Source: RPQJ01 sp044226195
Lineage (GTDB): Bacteria > Pseudomonadota > Gammaproteobacteria > Steroidobacterales > Steroidobacteraceae
Direction: 5' to 3'
DNA: 64,000 nucleotides
Assembly (NCBI GenBank): GCA_044226195.1
Contig: JBGAHO010000020.1
Location: 4,287 to 68,286 of the forward strand
The position numbers and the translations under genes were made by a program. Shown here piece after piece: positions 7,788-17,211 of this stretch (positions are counted from its first letter, which is position 1; the number at the start of each line of letters is the position of its first letter). Below the pieces are notes generated by a model. The model was given only the letters and a program-made list of their open reading frames with translations, was not told where the DNA came from and made no database searches.

Positions 7788-9727
7788 TCGTCGGTGCCTC
7801 CGGCCGGGGGCGGTGGCTCGCCCGACGCGGTTTCGCTCTTCGCGGCGGCCGCCTCGGGTGGCAGCAGGTACGCGTCGAACACCTTGCGGGCGACCATGGC
7901 GGCCACCGAGCCATGCCTGCCGTTTTCGACCACCACGCCGATCGCAAGTTTCGGCGCCTCGGCCGGCGCGAACGCGATGAACAGGCCGTGGTCGCGCAGG
8001 CGCTCCTGGACCTGGGACTCGTTGTACTTCTCGTTCTGGCCGATGCTGAAGACCTGGGCCGTGCCGGTCTTGCCCGCGATCTTGTACGGTGCACCGGCCT
8101 GCGCCGCGCGCGCCGTGCCGCCGCCCTCGTTGGCCACGCCGATCATGCCGCCGACGACCACGTCCCAGCCCTTGGGATCGCGCAGCTTGACGTTCGGCAG
8201 TGGTCGCGGGGGCACCGCGACCATCTGGCCCGTGAGCGGGTCGCGCAGGCTGTGCACGAGGCGTGGCTGGAAGCGGCGTCCGTGCGTCGCGATGGTGGCC
8301 GCGGCGTTCGCCAGCTGCAGCGGCGTCACCAGCATGTAGCCCTGGCCGATGCCGGCGATCACCGTCTCGCCCGGGAACCACACCTGCAGGTCGGGCCGCT
8401 TGAACGTCTTGCGCTTCCACGCAGTGGAGGGCACGAGCCCCGCGCGCTCGCCGAGGATGTCGATGCCGCTCTTCTGGCTGAGCCCCAGCTCGAGCAGGAA
8501 GTCGTGCAGGCGGTCGATGCCGATCTGGTTGGCGACGCCGTAGAAATAGGTGTCGCAGGACTGCACGATCGCCGTGTGCATGTTGACCGTGCCGTGGCCG
8601 TTCTTGCGCCAGTCGCGATAGCGGTGGCTCGACCCGGGGAACTGCCAGAAGCCGCGGCAGTAGTGCGTCGTCTCCGGCGCGATGACGTTGTACTCGAGCG
8701 CGGCGAGCGCCACCATCGGCTTGATCGTGGAGCCCGGCGGGTAGACGCCGCGCAGCGCCCGGTCATAGAGCGGCTTGTCGATGTCGTCGGCCAGCGCGCG
8801 GTACTCGGGCACGGTGAGGCCGCGCGCGAAGCCGTTCGGGTCGAAGGTCGGCGTGCTCGCGAAGGCGATCACCTCGCCATTCGACGGGTCGATCGCGACC
8901 ACGGCGCCACGCTGGCCGGCGAGGGCGTCCTCCGCGGCCTTCTGCGTGCGGAAGTCGATCGACAGGTAGAGGTCGGCGCCCGCGACCGGTTCCTTCCGCT
9001 CGAGCTCCTGCTGCTTGACGCCGACGCGCTCGACGCGCCGGCCCTGCGCGTTGACCAGCAGCTGCTGGTATCCCGTCTTGCCGTGCAGCTCGTCCTCGTA
9101 GCTGCGCTCGATGCCGTTCTTGCCGATGAGCGTCGAGCCCGCGTAGTTCGCCGTGTCGATGCGCTCCTCGTCCTGCTCGCTGATGGCGCCGACGTACCCG
9201 AGCGCGTGCACGGCCGCACCGACGTTCGGGTAGTAGCGCGTCAGGCGCGGCCGGACCTCGACGCCCTGCAGGTCGGGACGGTTGACCGCGAAGCGCGCGA
9301 GTTCTTCCTCGGTGAGCTGCAGCTTGATCGGCACGGCTTCGAAGCTGCGGCGCGCGTAGATGGTCCGCCGGGTGCGCTCCACGTCGCCGGCGTCGAGCAG
9401 GCCGATCTCGACCAGCCTGGCGAGCGCCGCATTCACGTCCGGCGTCTGCTCCCGGATCAGCTCGAGCTGGTAGGCGGGCCGGTTGAGTGCGAGCGGCACG
9501 CCGTGGCGGTCGAAGATCAGGCCGCGCGGCGGCGGGATCGGGTCGATGCGGATGCGGTTGCCCTGCGAGAGATCGCTGAAGTAGTCGTGCTTGACGACCT
9601 GCAGGAAGAACAGCCGGGCACCGAGCGCCGCGAGGCAGGCGAACATCACGAAGGTCGCGGCGATCACGCGCCGGCCGAACAGGCGCTGTTCGGCCCAGTG
9701 ATCCTTGAGGCGGACGGAGCGTGCCAT
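7784..9727 (-). CDS. mrdA: penicillin-binding protein 2 (elongation transpeptidase)
   Basis: This class B PBP of 647 aa crosslinks murein during elongation. One N-terminal transmembrane segment lies at about residues 20-42. A dimerisation domain follows, then the transpeptidase domain with SxxK at Ser333-Lys336 (PPGSTIKPM), SCD in QSCDTYFYG, and KTGTAQ. The ATG at 9727 lies 16 bases after the mreD stop. The protein ends in a Pro/Glu-rich tail. It pairs with RodA encoded immediately downstream. Confidence 0.96.
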   Translation of the reverse strand: MARSVRLKDHWAEQRLFGRRVIAATFVMFACLAALGARLFFLQVVKHDYFSDLSQGNRIRIDPIPPPRGLIFDRHGVPLALNRPAYQLELIREQTPDVNAALARLVEIGLLDAGDVERTRRTIYARRSFEAVPIKLQLTEEELARFAVNRPDLQGVEVRPRLTRYYPNVGAAVHALGYVGAISEQDEERIDTANYAGSTLIGKNGIERSYEDELHGKTGYQQLLVNAQGRRVERVGVKQQELERKEPVAGADLYLSIDFRTQKAAEDALAGQRGAVVAIDPSNGEVIAFASTPTFDPNGFARGLTVPEYRALADDIDKPLYDRALRGVYPPGSTIKPMVALAALEYNVIAPETTHYCRGFWQFPGSSHRYRDWRKNGHGTVNMHTAIVQSCDTYFYGVANQIGIDRLHDFLLELGLSQKSGIDILGERAGLVPSTAWKRKTFKRPDLQVWFPGETVIAGIGQGYMLVTPLQLANAAATIATHGRRFQPRLVHSLRDPLTGQMVAVPPRPLPNVKLRDPKGWDVVVGGMIGVANEGGGTARAAQAGAPYKIAGKTGTAQVFSIGQNEKYNESQVQERLRDHGLFIAFAPAEAPKLAIGVVVENGRHGSVAAMVARKVFDAYLLPPEAAAAKSETASGEPPPPAGGTDE

Positions 9728-9743
9728 GACCCGCGGGCCCCGC

Positions 9744-10226
9744 TCAGCCGGCGCGTCGACTGAGCGAATCGCCGGCCGCGACGATCAGCGGCCACAGCAG
9801 CGCGCCCGAGAGCACCGGCAGCCAGCGGTTCCAGCCGGTGTATCCGTGGCCGATCAGGCCGTCCGTCCAGAAGATCAGGAAGTGGTACAGGCCGAGCAGC
9901 AGCATCACGGTCGCGGCCTGGTGCAGGATCGGGAACATGCGCATGCGCAACTGCAGCCGGTGCGTCACGTAGGCGACCACCAGGAAGCCGAGCGCGTGCT
10001 GGCCGAGCACCATGCCGCGCAGCACGTCGAGGAAGAGTCCCGCGAGCCACGCATACCAGAGCCCGGCGATGCGCGGGCTGGTGAGGATCCAGTAGATCAC
10101 CGCGAGCAGCGCGAGGTCGGGGCGCACCGCGTCCAGCCAGTGGGGCAGCGGCACGATGGCGAGCACGAGGCCCGCGGCGACGCTGGCCCAGTACAGCAGC
10201 CGACGCGACAGGACGCCTTGTCTCAT
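9744..10226 (-). CDS. mreD: rod shape-determining membrane protein MreD
   Basis: MreD is a small multi-spanning inner membrane protein that links MreC and MreB to the RodA-PBP2 synthase. The product has 160 aa with about five hydrophobic segments and the typical pattern RPDLALLAVIYWIL followed by GLFLDVLRGMVLGQHAL. Its ATG overlaps the mreC stop as ATGA, which together with length and order identifies it. Confidence 0.94.
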   Translation of the reverse strand: MRQGVLSRRLLYWASVAAGLVLAIVPLPHWLDAVRPDLALLAVIYWILTSPRIAGLWYAWLAGLFLDVLRGMVLGQHALGFLVVAYVTHRLQLRMRMFPILHQAATVMLLLGLYHFLIFWTDGLIGHGYTGWNRWLPVLSGALLWPLIVAAGDSLSRRAG

Positions 10227-11242
10227 TGGCGCGGCGCCTCGGTCGTGGCGGGTACTGCGCTCGCGTTCGTCGACGCAGTCGGCGGTTCGCCCGGCTTCTT
10301 GTCAGCGGGCTTCGTTGCGGCCGGCTTCGACTCGGTCGGCTTGGCGCCCGAGGCTGCCGCGGCGGCGGGCGGCGTGGACGGTTGCGCGGGTGCGAACACC
10401 GGTGGCTTGAACCACACGAGCAGCACTTCGCGGTCGCGGTCGAGCTTGGCTGTCGGCCGCGCCTCGACCAGCGCGAACGTCGCCGACGCGGCGCGCTTCA
10501 CCTTGGTGACCTGAGCTACCGGATAGCCCGGCGGGAACACGCCACCCATGCCGGTCGACAGCAGCAGGTCGCCTTCCTTGATGTCGGCTTCCACGGTCAC
10601 GAAGGGGAGCGACAGCTTGGAGGAGTCGCCGAGGCCGACCGCGATCGTGCGCACTCCGCTGCGGTTCGACTGCACCGGGATCGCGTGCTCGGCGTCGCTG
10701 ATGAGGATGACTTCCGAAGTCCCGGCGTTGACCTGCGTCACCTGCCCGACGATGCCTTCGCCGTCGAGCACGGCCTGGCCCTTGAACACGCCGTCCGTCG
10801 CGCCCTTGTCGAGCAGCACGCGGTGGCGGAACGGGTCGAGGTCGACGTTGAGGATCGACGCGACGAGCACGCGCTCGGCGACGCCCTGGGTCTTCGCGCG
10901 CATGTCGCGCAGCCGGCGGTTCTCGTCCTCGAGCAGCGCGAAACGCTGCAGCTGCAGGTTCGCGAGCCGCAGGCGCGCGGTGAGCTCGAGGTTTTCCTGC
11001 CGCAGCCGGCTGCGGTCCGCCACCGAGCCGCTGAGCCAGTCCCAGAAGCGGAACGGCAGGTCGACGGCCTTCTGCACCGGATACGCCGCCGCCGTGATCA
11101 GCGCGCGGAACTTCCTGATCTGGTCGTAACGCTGGTCCGCCACCATCAGGGCGATGGAAAGAATGACGAGCGTGATGAACGTCGCGCCGAGCGGCGGGCC
11201 GCGGCCGATGATGGGGCGTGAGTCGTGCGTCAGTTCGACCAC
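10223..11242 (-). CDS. mreC: rod shape-determining protein MreC
   Basis: MreC is a bitopic periplasmic scaffold that activates PBP2-RodA. The 339-aa protein has a short cytoplasmic N-terminus, one transmembrane segment (about 20-36), a coiled coil (about 65-115, LRQENLELTARLRLANLQ), then the two beta-barrel domains with VDKGATDGV-like and QVTQVNAGTSEVILISD motifs. After about residue 275 the tail is very rich in Pro, Ala and Lys and probably disordered. The start codon is GTG, 28 bases after the mreB stop; no good Shine-Dalgarno is visible. Confidence 0.95.
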   Translation of the reverse strand: MVELTHDSRPIIGRGPPLGATFITLVILSIALMVADQRYDQIRKFRALITAAAYPVQKAVDLPFRFWDWLSGSVADRSRLRQENLELTARLRLANLQLQRFALLEDENRRLRDMRAKTQGVAERVLVASILNVDLDPFRHRVLLDKGATDGVFKGQAVLDGEGIVGQVTQVNAGTSEVILISDAEHAIPVQSNRSGVRTIAVGLGDSSKLSLPFVTVEADIKEGDLLLSTGMGGVFPPGYPVAQVTKVKRAASATFALVEARPTAKLDRDREVLLVWFKPPVFAPAQPSTPPAAAAASGAKPTESKPAATKPADKKPGEPPTASTNASAVPATTEAPRQ

Positions 11243-11270
11243 GGCCGGATGAGAGGGGCGGGGCCCGCGC

Positions 11271-12314
11271 TCAATCCAGGCCGAACAGGCCGGGGCCGTG
11301 CTCGTCGATCAGTTCCAGCATCTTGCCGCCGCCGCGGGCGACACACGTGAGCGGGTCCTCGGCCACCACGACCGGCAGGCCAGTTTCTTCCATCAGCAGC
11401 TTGTCGATGTCGCGCAGCAGCGCGCCACCGCCGGTGAGCACGATGCCGCGCTCGGCGACGTCCGAGCCGAGTTCCGGCGGCGTCTGCTCGAGGGCCGCCT
11501 TCACGGCGCCCACGATGCCCTGCAGCGGTTCCTGCAGCGCCTCGAGGATCTCGTTCGAGTTGAGCGTGAAGCTGCGCGGCACGCCCTCGGAGAGGTTGCG
11601 GCCCTTGACCGAGATTTCCTTGACCTGCTGGCCGGGGTAGGCCGAGCCGATCTCGATCTTGATGCGCTCGGCGGTCGATTCGCCGATCAGGATGCCGTAG
11701 TTGCGGCGCACGTAGTTGATGATCGCTTCATCGAAGCGGTCGCCGCCGATGCGCACCGACGCGGCATACACGATGCCGTTCAGCGAGATCACCGCGACTT
11801 CGGACGTGCCGCCACCGATGTCGAGCACCATCGAGCCACGCGCCTCGTGCACCGGCATGCCGGCGCCGACGGCCGCGGCCATCGGTTCCTCGATCAGGCG
11901 CACCCAGCGCGCGCCGGCACCTTCGGCCGACTCCTGGATCGCGCGGCGCTCGACCTGCGTCGAGCCGTAGGGCACGCACACCAGCACGCGCGGGCTCGGC
12001 CGCACCATGCGATTGCCGTGCACCTTGTCGATGAAGTACTGGAGCATCTTCTCGGTGACGGTGAAGTCGGCGATCACGCCGTCCTTCATCGGCCGGATGG
12101 CGGTGATGTTGCCCGGCGTGCGGCCGAGCATGTTCTTCGCCTCGGTGCCGACCGCCTCGATCTTCTTGCCGCCGCGCGAGGGTTCCTCGCGGATGGCGAC
12201 GACCGAAGGTTCGTTGAGCACGATCCCCTTGCCACGCACGTAGATCAGCGTATTCGCCGTGCCAAGGTCGATCGAGAGGTCGTTGGAGAAGTAACCCCGG
12301 AATTTCTTGAACAT
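11271..12314 (-). CDS. mreB: rod shape-determining protein MreB
   Basis: This bacterial actin homologue of 347 aa carries all actin-fold signatures: DLGTANTLIYVRGKGIVLNEPSVVAI at the N-terminus (phosphate 1), VLDIGGGTSEVAVI (phosphate 2) and the GIVLTGGGALLRDID adenosine motif. MreB filaments position the elongation machinery. It is the first gene of the operon running down to ybeD. The base run just before the ATG (positions 12315-12326) is almost only A and T and shows no Shine-Dalgarno, so initiation probably depends on an unstructured leader. Confidence 0.97.
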   Translation of the reverse strand: MFKKFRGYFSNDLSIDLGTANTLIYVRGKGIVLNEPSVVAIREEPSRGGKKIEAVGTEAKNMLGRTPGNITAIRPMKDGVIADFTVTEKMLQYFIDKVHGNRMVRPSPRVLVCVPYGSTQVERRAIQESAEGAGARWVRLIEEPMAAAVGAGMPVHEARGSMVLDIGGGTSEVAVISLNGIVYAASVRIGGDRFDEAIINYVRRNYGILIGESTAERIKIEIGSAYPGQQVKEISVKGRNLSEGVPRSFTLNSNEILEALQEPLQGIVGAVKAALEQTPPELGSDVAERGIVLTGGGALLRDIDKLLMEETGLPVVVAEDPLTCVARGGGKMLELIDEHGPGLFGLD

Positions 12315-12367
12315 TTAAAAAATATGGACACGCAGGAGGGCGCGCAGGGCTGCGCAAAGTGGCGGCA

Positions 12368-12395
12368 ATTTAACCATTGTCAGGACTTTCGGCAA
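12368..12395 (-). promoter_or_regulatory. candidate sigma-70 promoter for the mreB operon
   Basis: On the minus strand TTGCCG (12390-12395) and TTAAAT (12368-12373) are separated by 16 bases; each matches consensus at 4 of 6 positions. The predicted start lies about 46 bases before the mreB ATG. The 133-base region is shared with the divergent gatC, which has a TATGAT element at 12405-12410. Confidence 0.35.
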
Positions 12396-12447
12396 GGCGA
12401 CGTGTATGATTTGTGACGGGTTTTTTCCCGCCCGATCGAGCCTCCGC

Positions 12448-12738
12448 ATGAGTCTGACACGCTCCCAGGTCGAGGGGATCGCACACCTCGCCCGCCTCGA
12501 GATCACCGAGGCGCAGATGCCCGTCTACGTCGACAGCCTGTCGAAGATCATCGACTTCGTCGAGCAGCTGGCGGCGGCCGACACCCAGGGCGTCGAGCCC
12601 ATGGCCCACCCGCTCGCCGACCAGGTCCAGCGCCTGCGCCCGGACGAGGTCACGGAAACCGACCGGCACGAGAAGTACCAGCAGAACGCCCCGAGCGTCG
12701 CCGCGGGCCTGTACCTCGTGCCCAAAGTCATCGAATAA
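12448..12738 (+). CDS. gatC: Asp/Glu-tRNA(Asn/Gln) amidotransferase subunit C
   Basis: GatC (96 aa) wraps between GatA and GatB and stabilises the amidotransferase that converts Glu-tRNA(Gln) or Asp-tRNA(Asn). The pattern SQVEGIAHLARLEI, KIIDFVEQL and the C-terminal NAPSVAAGLYLVPKVIE is diagnostic. The ATG at 12448 gives the usual length; an upstream in-frame ATG at 12406 would add 14 residues with no family character. The TATGAT at 12405-12410 is a plausible -10. gatA and gatB follow in order. Confidence 0.95.
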   Translation: MSLTRSQVEGIAHLARLEITEAQMPVYVDSLSKIIDFVEQLAAADTQGVEPMAHPLADQVQRLRPDEVTETDRHEKYQQNAPSVAAGLYLVPKVIE

Positions 12739-12750
12739 GCGGTTCGAAGC

Positions 12751-14223
12751 ATGTCCCTGCACACCCTGACCGTCGCCGAACTTGCGGCCGGCCTCCAGGC
12801 CCGGCGTTTTTCGAGCCTCGACCTGACCCTGCACTTCCTCGGCCGCATCGAGCGGCTGGCCCCCGAGCTGAACGCGTTCGTGACGGTGACGGCCGACCGG
12901 GCCCTCGCCGACGCCCGGGCCGCCGACGAGCGGCTCGCGAAGGGCGAGGGCGGCCCCCTGACCGGGGTGCCGATCGTCCACAAGGACATCTTCTGCACCG
13001 ACGGCATCCTCACGACCTGCTCGTCCAAGATGCTGTCGAACTTCGTCTCGCCCTACGACGCCACGGTGGTCGAGCGCTGGCGGGCGGCCGGAACGGTCCT
13101 GCTCGGCAAGACCAACATGGACGAGTTCGCGATGGGCTCGTCCAACGAGACCAGCTTCTACGGCCCGGTAAAGAACCCCTGGGACCTGAAGCGCGTCCCG
13201 GGCGGGTCGTCGGGCGGCTCAGCCGCGGCCGTCGCGGCCTGCCTGGCCCCGGCGGCGAGCGGCACGGACACCGGCGGCTCGATCCGCCAGCCGGCCTCCC
13301 TGACCAACCTCACCGGCATCAAGCCCACCTACGGGCGGGTCTCGCGCTACGGCATGATCGCTTTCGCCTCCAGTCTCGACCAGGCCGGCGTGCTGACGCG
13401 TTCGGCCGAGGACGCGGCGCTGCTGCTGCAGGCGATGGCCGGGCCCGACCCGCGTGATTCCACCTGCGTCGAAGCGCCGGTCCCGGACTACGCCGCCGAG
13501 CTGAAGGCCCCCCTCAAGGGCGTGCGCGTCGGCCTCGTGCGGGAGTTCTTCGGCGAGGGCCTCGACCCGGCCGTCGGCCAGTGCGTCCGCGCCGCCATCG
13601 ACGTGCTCAAGCAGGCGGGCGCCGAGATCAAGGAAGTCAGCCTGCCGAGCCTGCCGCTGTCGGTGCCGACCTACTACGTCGTGGCGCCGGCCGAGTGCTC
13701 GTCGAACCTCTCGCGCTTCGACGGTGTGCGCTTCGGCCACCGCTGCGAGGCGCCGAAGGACCTCATCGACCTGTACAAGCGCTCGCGCGGCGAGGGCTTC
13801 GGGGCCGAGGTCAAGCGCCGCATCATGACCGGCACCTACGTGCTGTCCGCCGGTTACTACGACGCCTATTACCTCAAGGCGCAGAAGTGCCGCGCCCTGA
13901 TCGCGAACGACTTCGCCCGCGCGTTCCAGGACGTCGACGTCGTGCTCGGCCCCACGGCGCCCACCGCCGCGTTCGAGCTGGGCGCCAAGACCAGCGACCC
14001 GATCACGATGTACCTGAACGACATCTACACCATCGGCGCCAACCTGGCGGGCCTGCCGGCCATCTCGCTGCCCTGCGGCTTCGTGAACGAGGGCGGTCGC
14101 GACCTGCCCGTCGGCATGCAGCTGGTCGGTCCGCACTTCGGCGAGTCGCGCCTGCTGTCCGTTTCGCACCAGTACCAGCTTCTCACCGACTGGCACCGTC
14201 GCGTGCCGCCGGGCTACGAGTGA
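12751..14223 (+). CDS. gatA: Asp/Glu-tRNA(Asn/Gln) amidotransferase subunit A
   Basis: GatA (490 aa) is the glutaminase of the complex. The amidase-signature catalytic triad is visible: Lys78 in VPIVHKDIFCTDG, the cis-serine Ser153 in PGGSSGGSAAA, and nucleophile Ser177 in DTGGSIRQPAS. The gene follows gatC by 12 bases and precedes gatB by five. The set indicates that the organism makes Gln-tRNA and/or Asn-tRNA by transamidation, unlike E. coli. Confidence 0.97.
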   Translation: MSLHTLTVAELAAGLQARRFSSLDLTLHFLGRIERLAPELNAFVTVTADRALADARAADERLAKGEGGPLTGVPIVHKDIFCTDGILTTCSSKMLSNFVSPYDATVVERWRAAGTVLLGKTNMDEFAMGSSNETSFYGPVKNPWDLKRVPGGSSGGSAAAVAACLAPAASGTDTGGSIRQPASLTNLTGIKPTYGRVSRYGMIAFASSLDQAGVLTRSAEDAALLLQAMAGPDPRDSTCVEAPVPDYAAELKAPLKGVRVGLVREFFGEGLDPAVGQCVRAAIDVLKQAGAEIKEVSLPSLPLSVPTYYVVAPAECSSNLSRFDGVRFGHRCEAPKDLIDLYKRSRGEGFGAEVKRRIMTGTYVLSAGYYDAYYLKAQKCRALIANDFARAFQDVDVVLGPTAPTAAFELGAKTSDPITMYLNDIYTIGANLAGLPAISLPCGFVNEGGRDLPVGMQLVGPHFGESRLLSVSHQYQLLTDWHRRVPPGYE

Positions 14224-14228
14224 CCGTC

Positions 14229-15665
14229 ATGGAATGGGAAACCGTCATCGGGCTGGAAATCCACGCCCAGCTCGCGACCCAGAGCAAGATCTTCTCCGGT
14301 TCGGCCACGGCATTCGGCGCCGCGCCGAATACGCAGGCCAACCTGGTGGATCTCGGCTACCCGGGCGTGCTGCCGGTGCTGAACCACGTGGCCGTGCGCA
14401 TGGCCGTGAAGTTCGGCCTCGCGACCGGCTCGAAGGTCGCGCGCCGCTCGGTGTTCGCGCGCAAGAACTACTTCTACCCCGACCTGCCGAAGGGCTACCA
14501 GATCAGCCAGTACGAGCGTCCGGTGGTCGAGGACGGCTCGCTCGAGATCCTGCTCGAGGACGGCACGAAGAAGACCATCGGCATCACGCGCGCGCACCTC
14601 GAGGAGGACGCGGGCAAGTCGCTGCACGAGGACTTCCACGGCCTCTCGGGCATCGACCTCAACCGCGCGGGCACGCCGCTGCTCGAGATCGTCTCCGAGC
14701 CCGACATGCGCTCGGCGAAGGAAGCCATCGCGTACCTGAAGAAGATCCACACGCTGGTGCGCTACCTCGAGATCTGCGACGGCAACATGCAGGAAGGCTC
14801 GTTCCGCTGCGACGCGAACGTCTCCGTGCGTCCCAAGGGACAGGCGGAATTCGGCACGCGCGCGGAGATCAAGAACGTCAATTCGTTCCGCTTCGTGGAG
14901 CGCGCGATCAACTACGAGGTCGAGCGCCAGATCGAGCTGATCGAGGGCGGCGGCAAGGTCAGGCAGGAAACGCGCCTGTACGACCCCGACAAGGGCGAGA
15001 CGCGCTCGATGCGCTCGAAGGAAGAGGCCAACGACTACCGCTACTTCCCGGACCCCGACCTGCTGCCGCTCGCCATCGACGAGTCGCTGATCGAGGCCGT
15101 GCGCCGTACGCTGCCCGAGCTGCCGGACGAGAAGGCCGCGCGCTACATGCGCGACTACGAGCTGTCGGCCTATGACGCCGGCGTGCTCACTGCGAGCCGC
15201 GAGCTGGCCGGGTACTACGAGACCGTGGTGAAGGGCCTCGGCGGCCAGCCGAAGCTCGCCGCGAACTGGGTGATGGGCGAGCTCTCGGGCGCGCTCAACA
15301 GGGACAACCTCGAGGTGGCGCAGAGCCGGATCCCGGCCGACCGCCTCGCGGGCCTGCTCGCGCGCATCGTCGACAACACCATCTCCGGCAAGATCGCCAA
15401 GGAAGTGTTCGAGGCGATGTGGGGCGAGGGCGTCACGGCCGACGCCGTCATCGACGCGAAGGGCCTCAAGCAGATCACCGACACGTCGGCGATCGAAAAG
15501 GCCATCGACGAGGTGATGGCGAAGAATCCCGGCCAGCTGGCGGATTACCGTTCCGGCAAGGACAAGCTGTTCGGCTTCTTCGTCGGCCAGGTGATGAAGG
15601 CCACGGGCGGCAAGGCCAATCCCGCCCAACTGAACGAGCTGCTGAAGCGCAAGCTGTCCGGCTGA
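14229..15665 (+). CDS. gatB: Asp/Glu-tRNA(Asn/Gln) amidotransferase subunit B
   Basis: GatB (478 aa) phosphorylates the misacylated tRNA and receives ammonia through a tunnel from GatA. It begins with the typical ETVIGLEIHAQLATQSKIF, continues with the YFYPDLPKGYQISQYE cradle motif and ends with a YqeY-like tail domain (about 330-478) that binds tRNA. The ATG at 14229 is five bases after the gatA stop; earlier residues in the frame are an alternate reading of gatA. Confidence 0.97.
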   Translation: MEWETVIGLEIHAQLATQSKIFSGSATAFGAAPNTQANLVDLGYPGVLPVLNHVAVRMAVKFGLATGSKVARRSVFARKNYFYPDLPKGYQISQYERPVVEDGSLEILLEDGTKKTIGITRAHLEEDAGKSLHEDFHGLSGIDLNRAGTPLLEIVSEPDMRSAKEAIAYLKKIHTLVRYLEICDGNMQEGSFRCDANVSVRPKGQAEFGTRAEIKNVNSFRFVERAINYEVERQIELIEGGGKVRQETRLYDPDKGETRSMRSKEEANDYRYFPDPDLLPLAIDESLIEAVRRTLPELPDEKAARYMRDYELSAYDAGVLTASRELAGYYETVVKGLGGQPKLAANWVMGELSGALNRDNLEVAQSRIPADRLAGLLARIVDNTISGKIAKEVFEAMWGEGVTADAVIDAKGLKQITDTSAIEKAIDEVMAKNPGQLADYRSGKDKLFGFFVGQVMKATGGKANPAQLNELLKRKLSG

Positions 15666-15676
15666 GGGTTCCGACC

Positions 15677-17206
15677 ATGACCGTGATCCGCGAGGACGAC
15701 TTCATCCAGAGCGTCGCCGACGCGCTGCAGTTCATTTCGTACTTTCACCCGCTCGACTACATCGAGCACCTCGGGCGCGCGTACGAGCGCGAGCAGAACC
15801 CGGCGGCGAAGGACGCGATCGCGCAGATCCTCACCAACTCGCGCATGTGCGCGGAGGGCCGGCGGCCGATCTGCCAGGACACCGGCATCGTCAACATGTT
15901 CCTCAAGGTGGGCATGAACGTGCGCTGGGACGCGAAGCGCAGCCTCGCCGAGATGATCAACGAGGGCGTGCGCCGCGCGTACAACCACCCGGACAACCGG
16001 CTGCGCGCCTCGGTGGTCGACGATCCGCTCTTCGCCCGCAAGAACACGCAGGACAATTCGCCCGCGGTCTTCCACGTCGAGCTCGTCCCGGGCGACAAGG
16101 TCGAGGTGACGGTCGCCGCGAAAGGCGGCGGCTCGGAGAACAAGTCGAAGTTCGTGATGCTGAACCCGAGCGACTCGGTCGTGGACTGGGTGCTGAAGAC
16201 GGTGCCGACCATGGGTGCCGGCTGGTGCCCGCCCGGGATGCTCGGCATCGGCATCGGCGGCACGGCCGAGAAGGCCATGCTGCTCGCCAAGGAATCGCTG
16301 ATGGACCCGCTCGACATGCACGAGCTGCTGGCGCGTGGTCCGCGGGACAAGGCCGAAGAGCTGCGCATCGAGCTGTACGAGAAGGTGAACCAGCTCGGCA
16401 TCGGCGCGCAGGGCCTCGGCGGCCTCACCACCGTGCTCGACGTGAAGCTGAAGCTCTACGCGACGCACGCCGCCTCGAAGCCCGTGGCGATGATCCCCAA
16501 CTGCGCCGCCACGCGCCATGCGCATTTCGTGCTCGACGGCAGCGGCCCGGCGCACCTCGAGCCGCCGTCGCTCGACGCATGGCCGAAGGTGACGTGGACG
16601 GCGGGCGACGGTTCGCGCCGAGTGAACCTCGACGCGCTCACGCGCGAGGAAGTGCAGAGCTGGAAGCCGGGTGAGACGCTGCTGCTGAACGGCAAGATGC
16701 TCACGGGCCGCGACGCCGCACACAAGCGCATCGCCGACCTGTTCGCGAAAGGGGAGAGCCTGCCGCCGGGCGTCGATTTCACGAACCGCGCGATCTATTA
16801 CGTCGGTCCGGTCGATCCGGTGCGCGACGAGGTCGTCGGCCCCGCGGGCCCGACCACGGCGACGCGCATGGACAAGTTCACCGACATGATGCTCGAGAAG
16901 ACGGGCCTCATCGCGATGATCGGCAAGTCCGAGCGCGGCCCGGTGGCGATCGAGTCCATCCGGAAGCACAAGGCGGCCTACCTGATGGCCGTCGGCGGTG
17001 CGGCGTACCTGGTCTCCAAGGCGATCCGCTCGTCGCGAGTGGTGGCCTTCGGCGACCTTGGCATGGAAGCCATCTACGAGTTCGACGTGAAGGACATGCC
17101 GGTGACGGTCGCGGTGGACGCGAACGGCACGTCGGTGCACGACACCGCGCCGGCGGAGTGGTCGGAAAGGATCCGCACGCTCAAGATCCCGGTGCGCGTC
17201 GCCTGA
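15677..17206 (+). CDS. fumA: class I (iron-sulfur) fumarate hydratase
   Basis: This 509-aa homodimeric-type fumarase interconverts fumarate and malate in the TCA cycle. Three cysteines with the class I spacing are visible: Cys66 in ICQDTGIV, Cys184 in GWCPPGMLGIG and Cys276 in NCAATRHAHF; they would hold the oxygen-sensitive 4Fe-4S cluster. The fused alpha and beta regions are both complete. L(+)-tartrate dehydratase belongs to the same family, but a single fused chain of this length is typical of FumA/FumB. It starts 11 bases after gatB and ends five bases before hslO. Confidence 0.92.
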   Translation: MTVIREDDFIQSVADALQFISYFHPLDYIEHLGRAYEREQNPAAKDAIAQILTNSRMCAEGRRPICQDTGIVNMFLKVGMNVRWDAKRSLAEMINEGVRRAYNHPDNRLRASVVDDPLFARKNTQDNSPAVFHVELVPGDKVEVTVAAKGGGSENKSKFVMLNPSDSVVDWVLKTVPTMGAGWCPPGMLGIGIGGTAEKAMLLAKESLMDPLDMHELLARGPRDKAEELRIELYEKVNQLGIGAQGLGGLTTVLDVKLKLYATHAASKPVAMIPNCAATRHAHFVLDGSGPAHLEPPSLDAWPKVTWTAGDGSRRVNLDALTREEVQSWKPGETLLLNGKMLTGRDAAHKRIADLFAKGESLPPGVDFTNRAIYYVGPVDPVRDEVVGPAGPTTATRMDKFTDMMLEKTGLIAMIGKSERGPVAIESIRKHKAAYLMAVGGAAYLVSKAIRSSRVVAFGDLGMEAIYEFDVKDMPVTVAVDANGTSVHDTAPAEWSERIRTLKIPVRVA

Positions 17207-17211
17207 CGGGC

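Noticed and set aside
5605..8094. 829-codon frame that could be read as a fusion ahead of mltB
   Set aside because: Only the last 345 codons look like MltB; the rest is an antisense-frame reading of rodA and mrdA. The GTG at 6642 overlapping the rodA stop explains the start.
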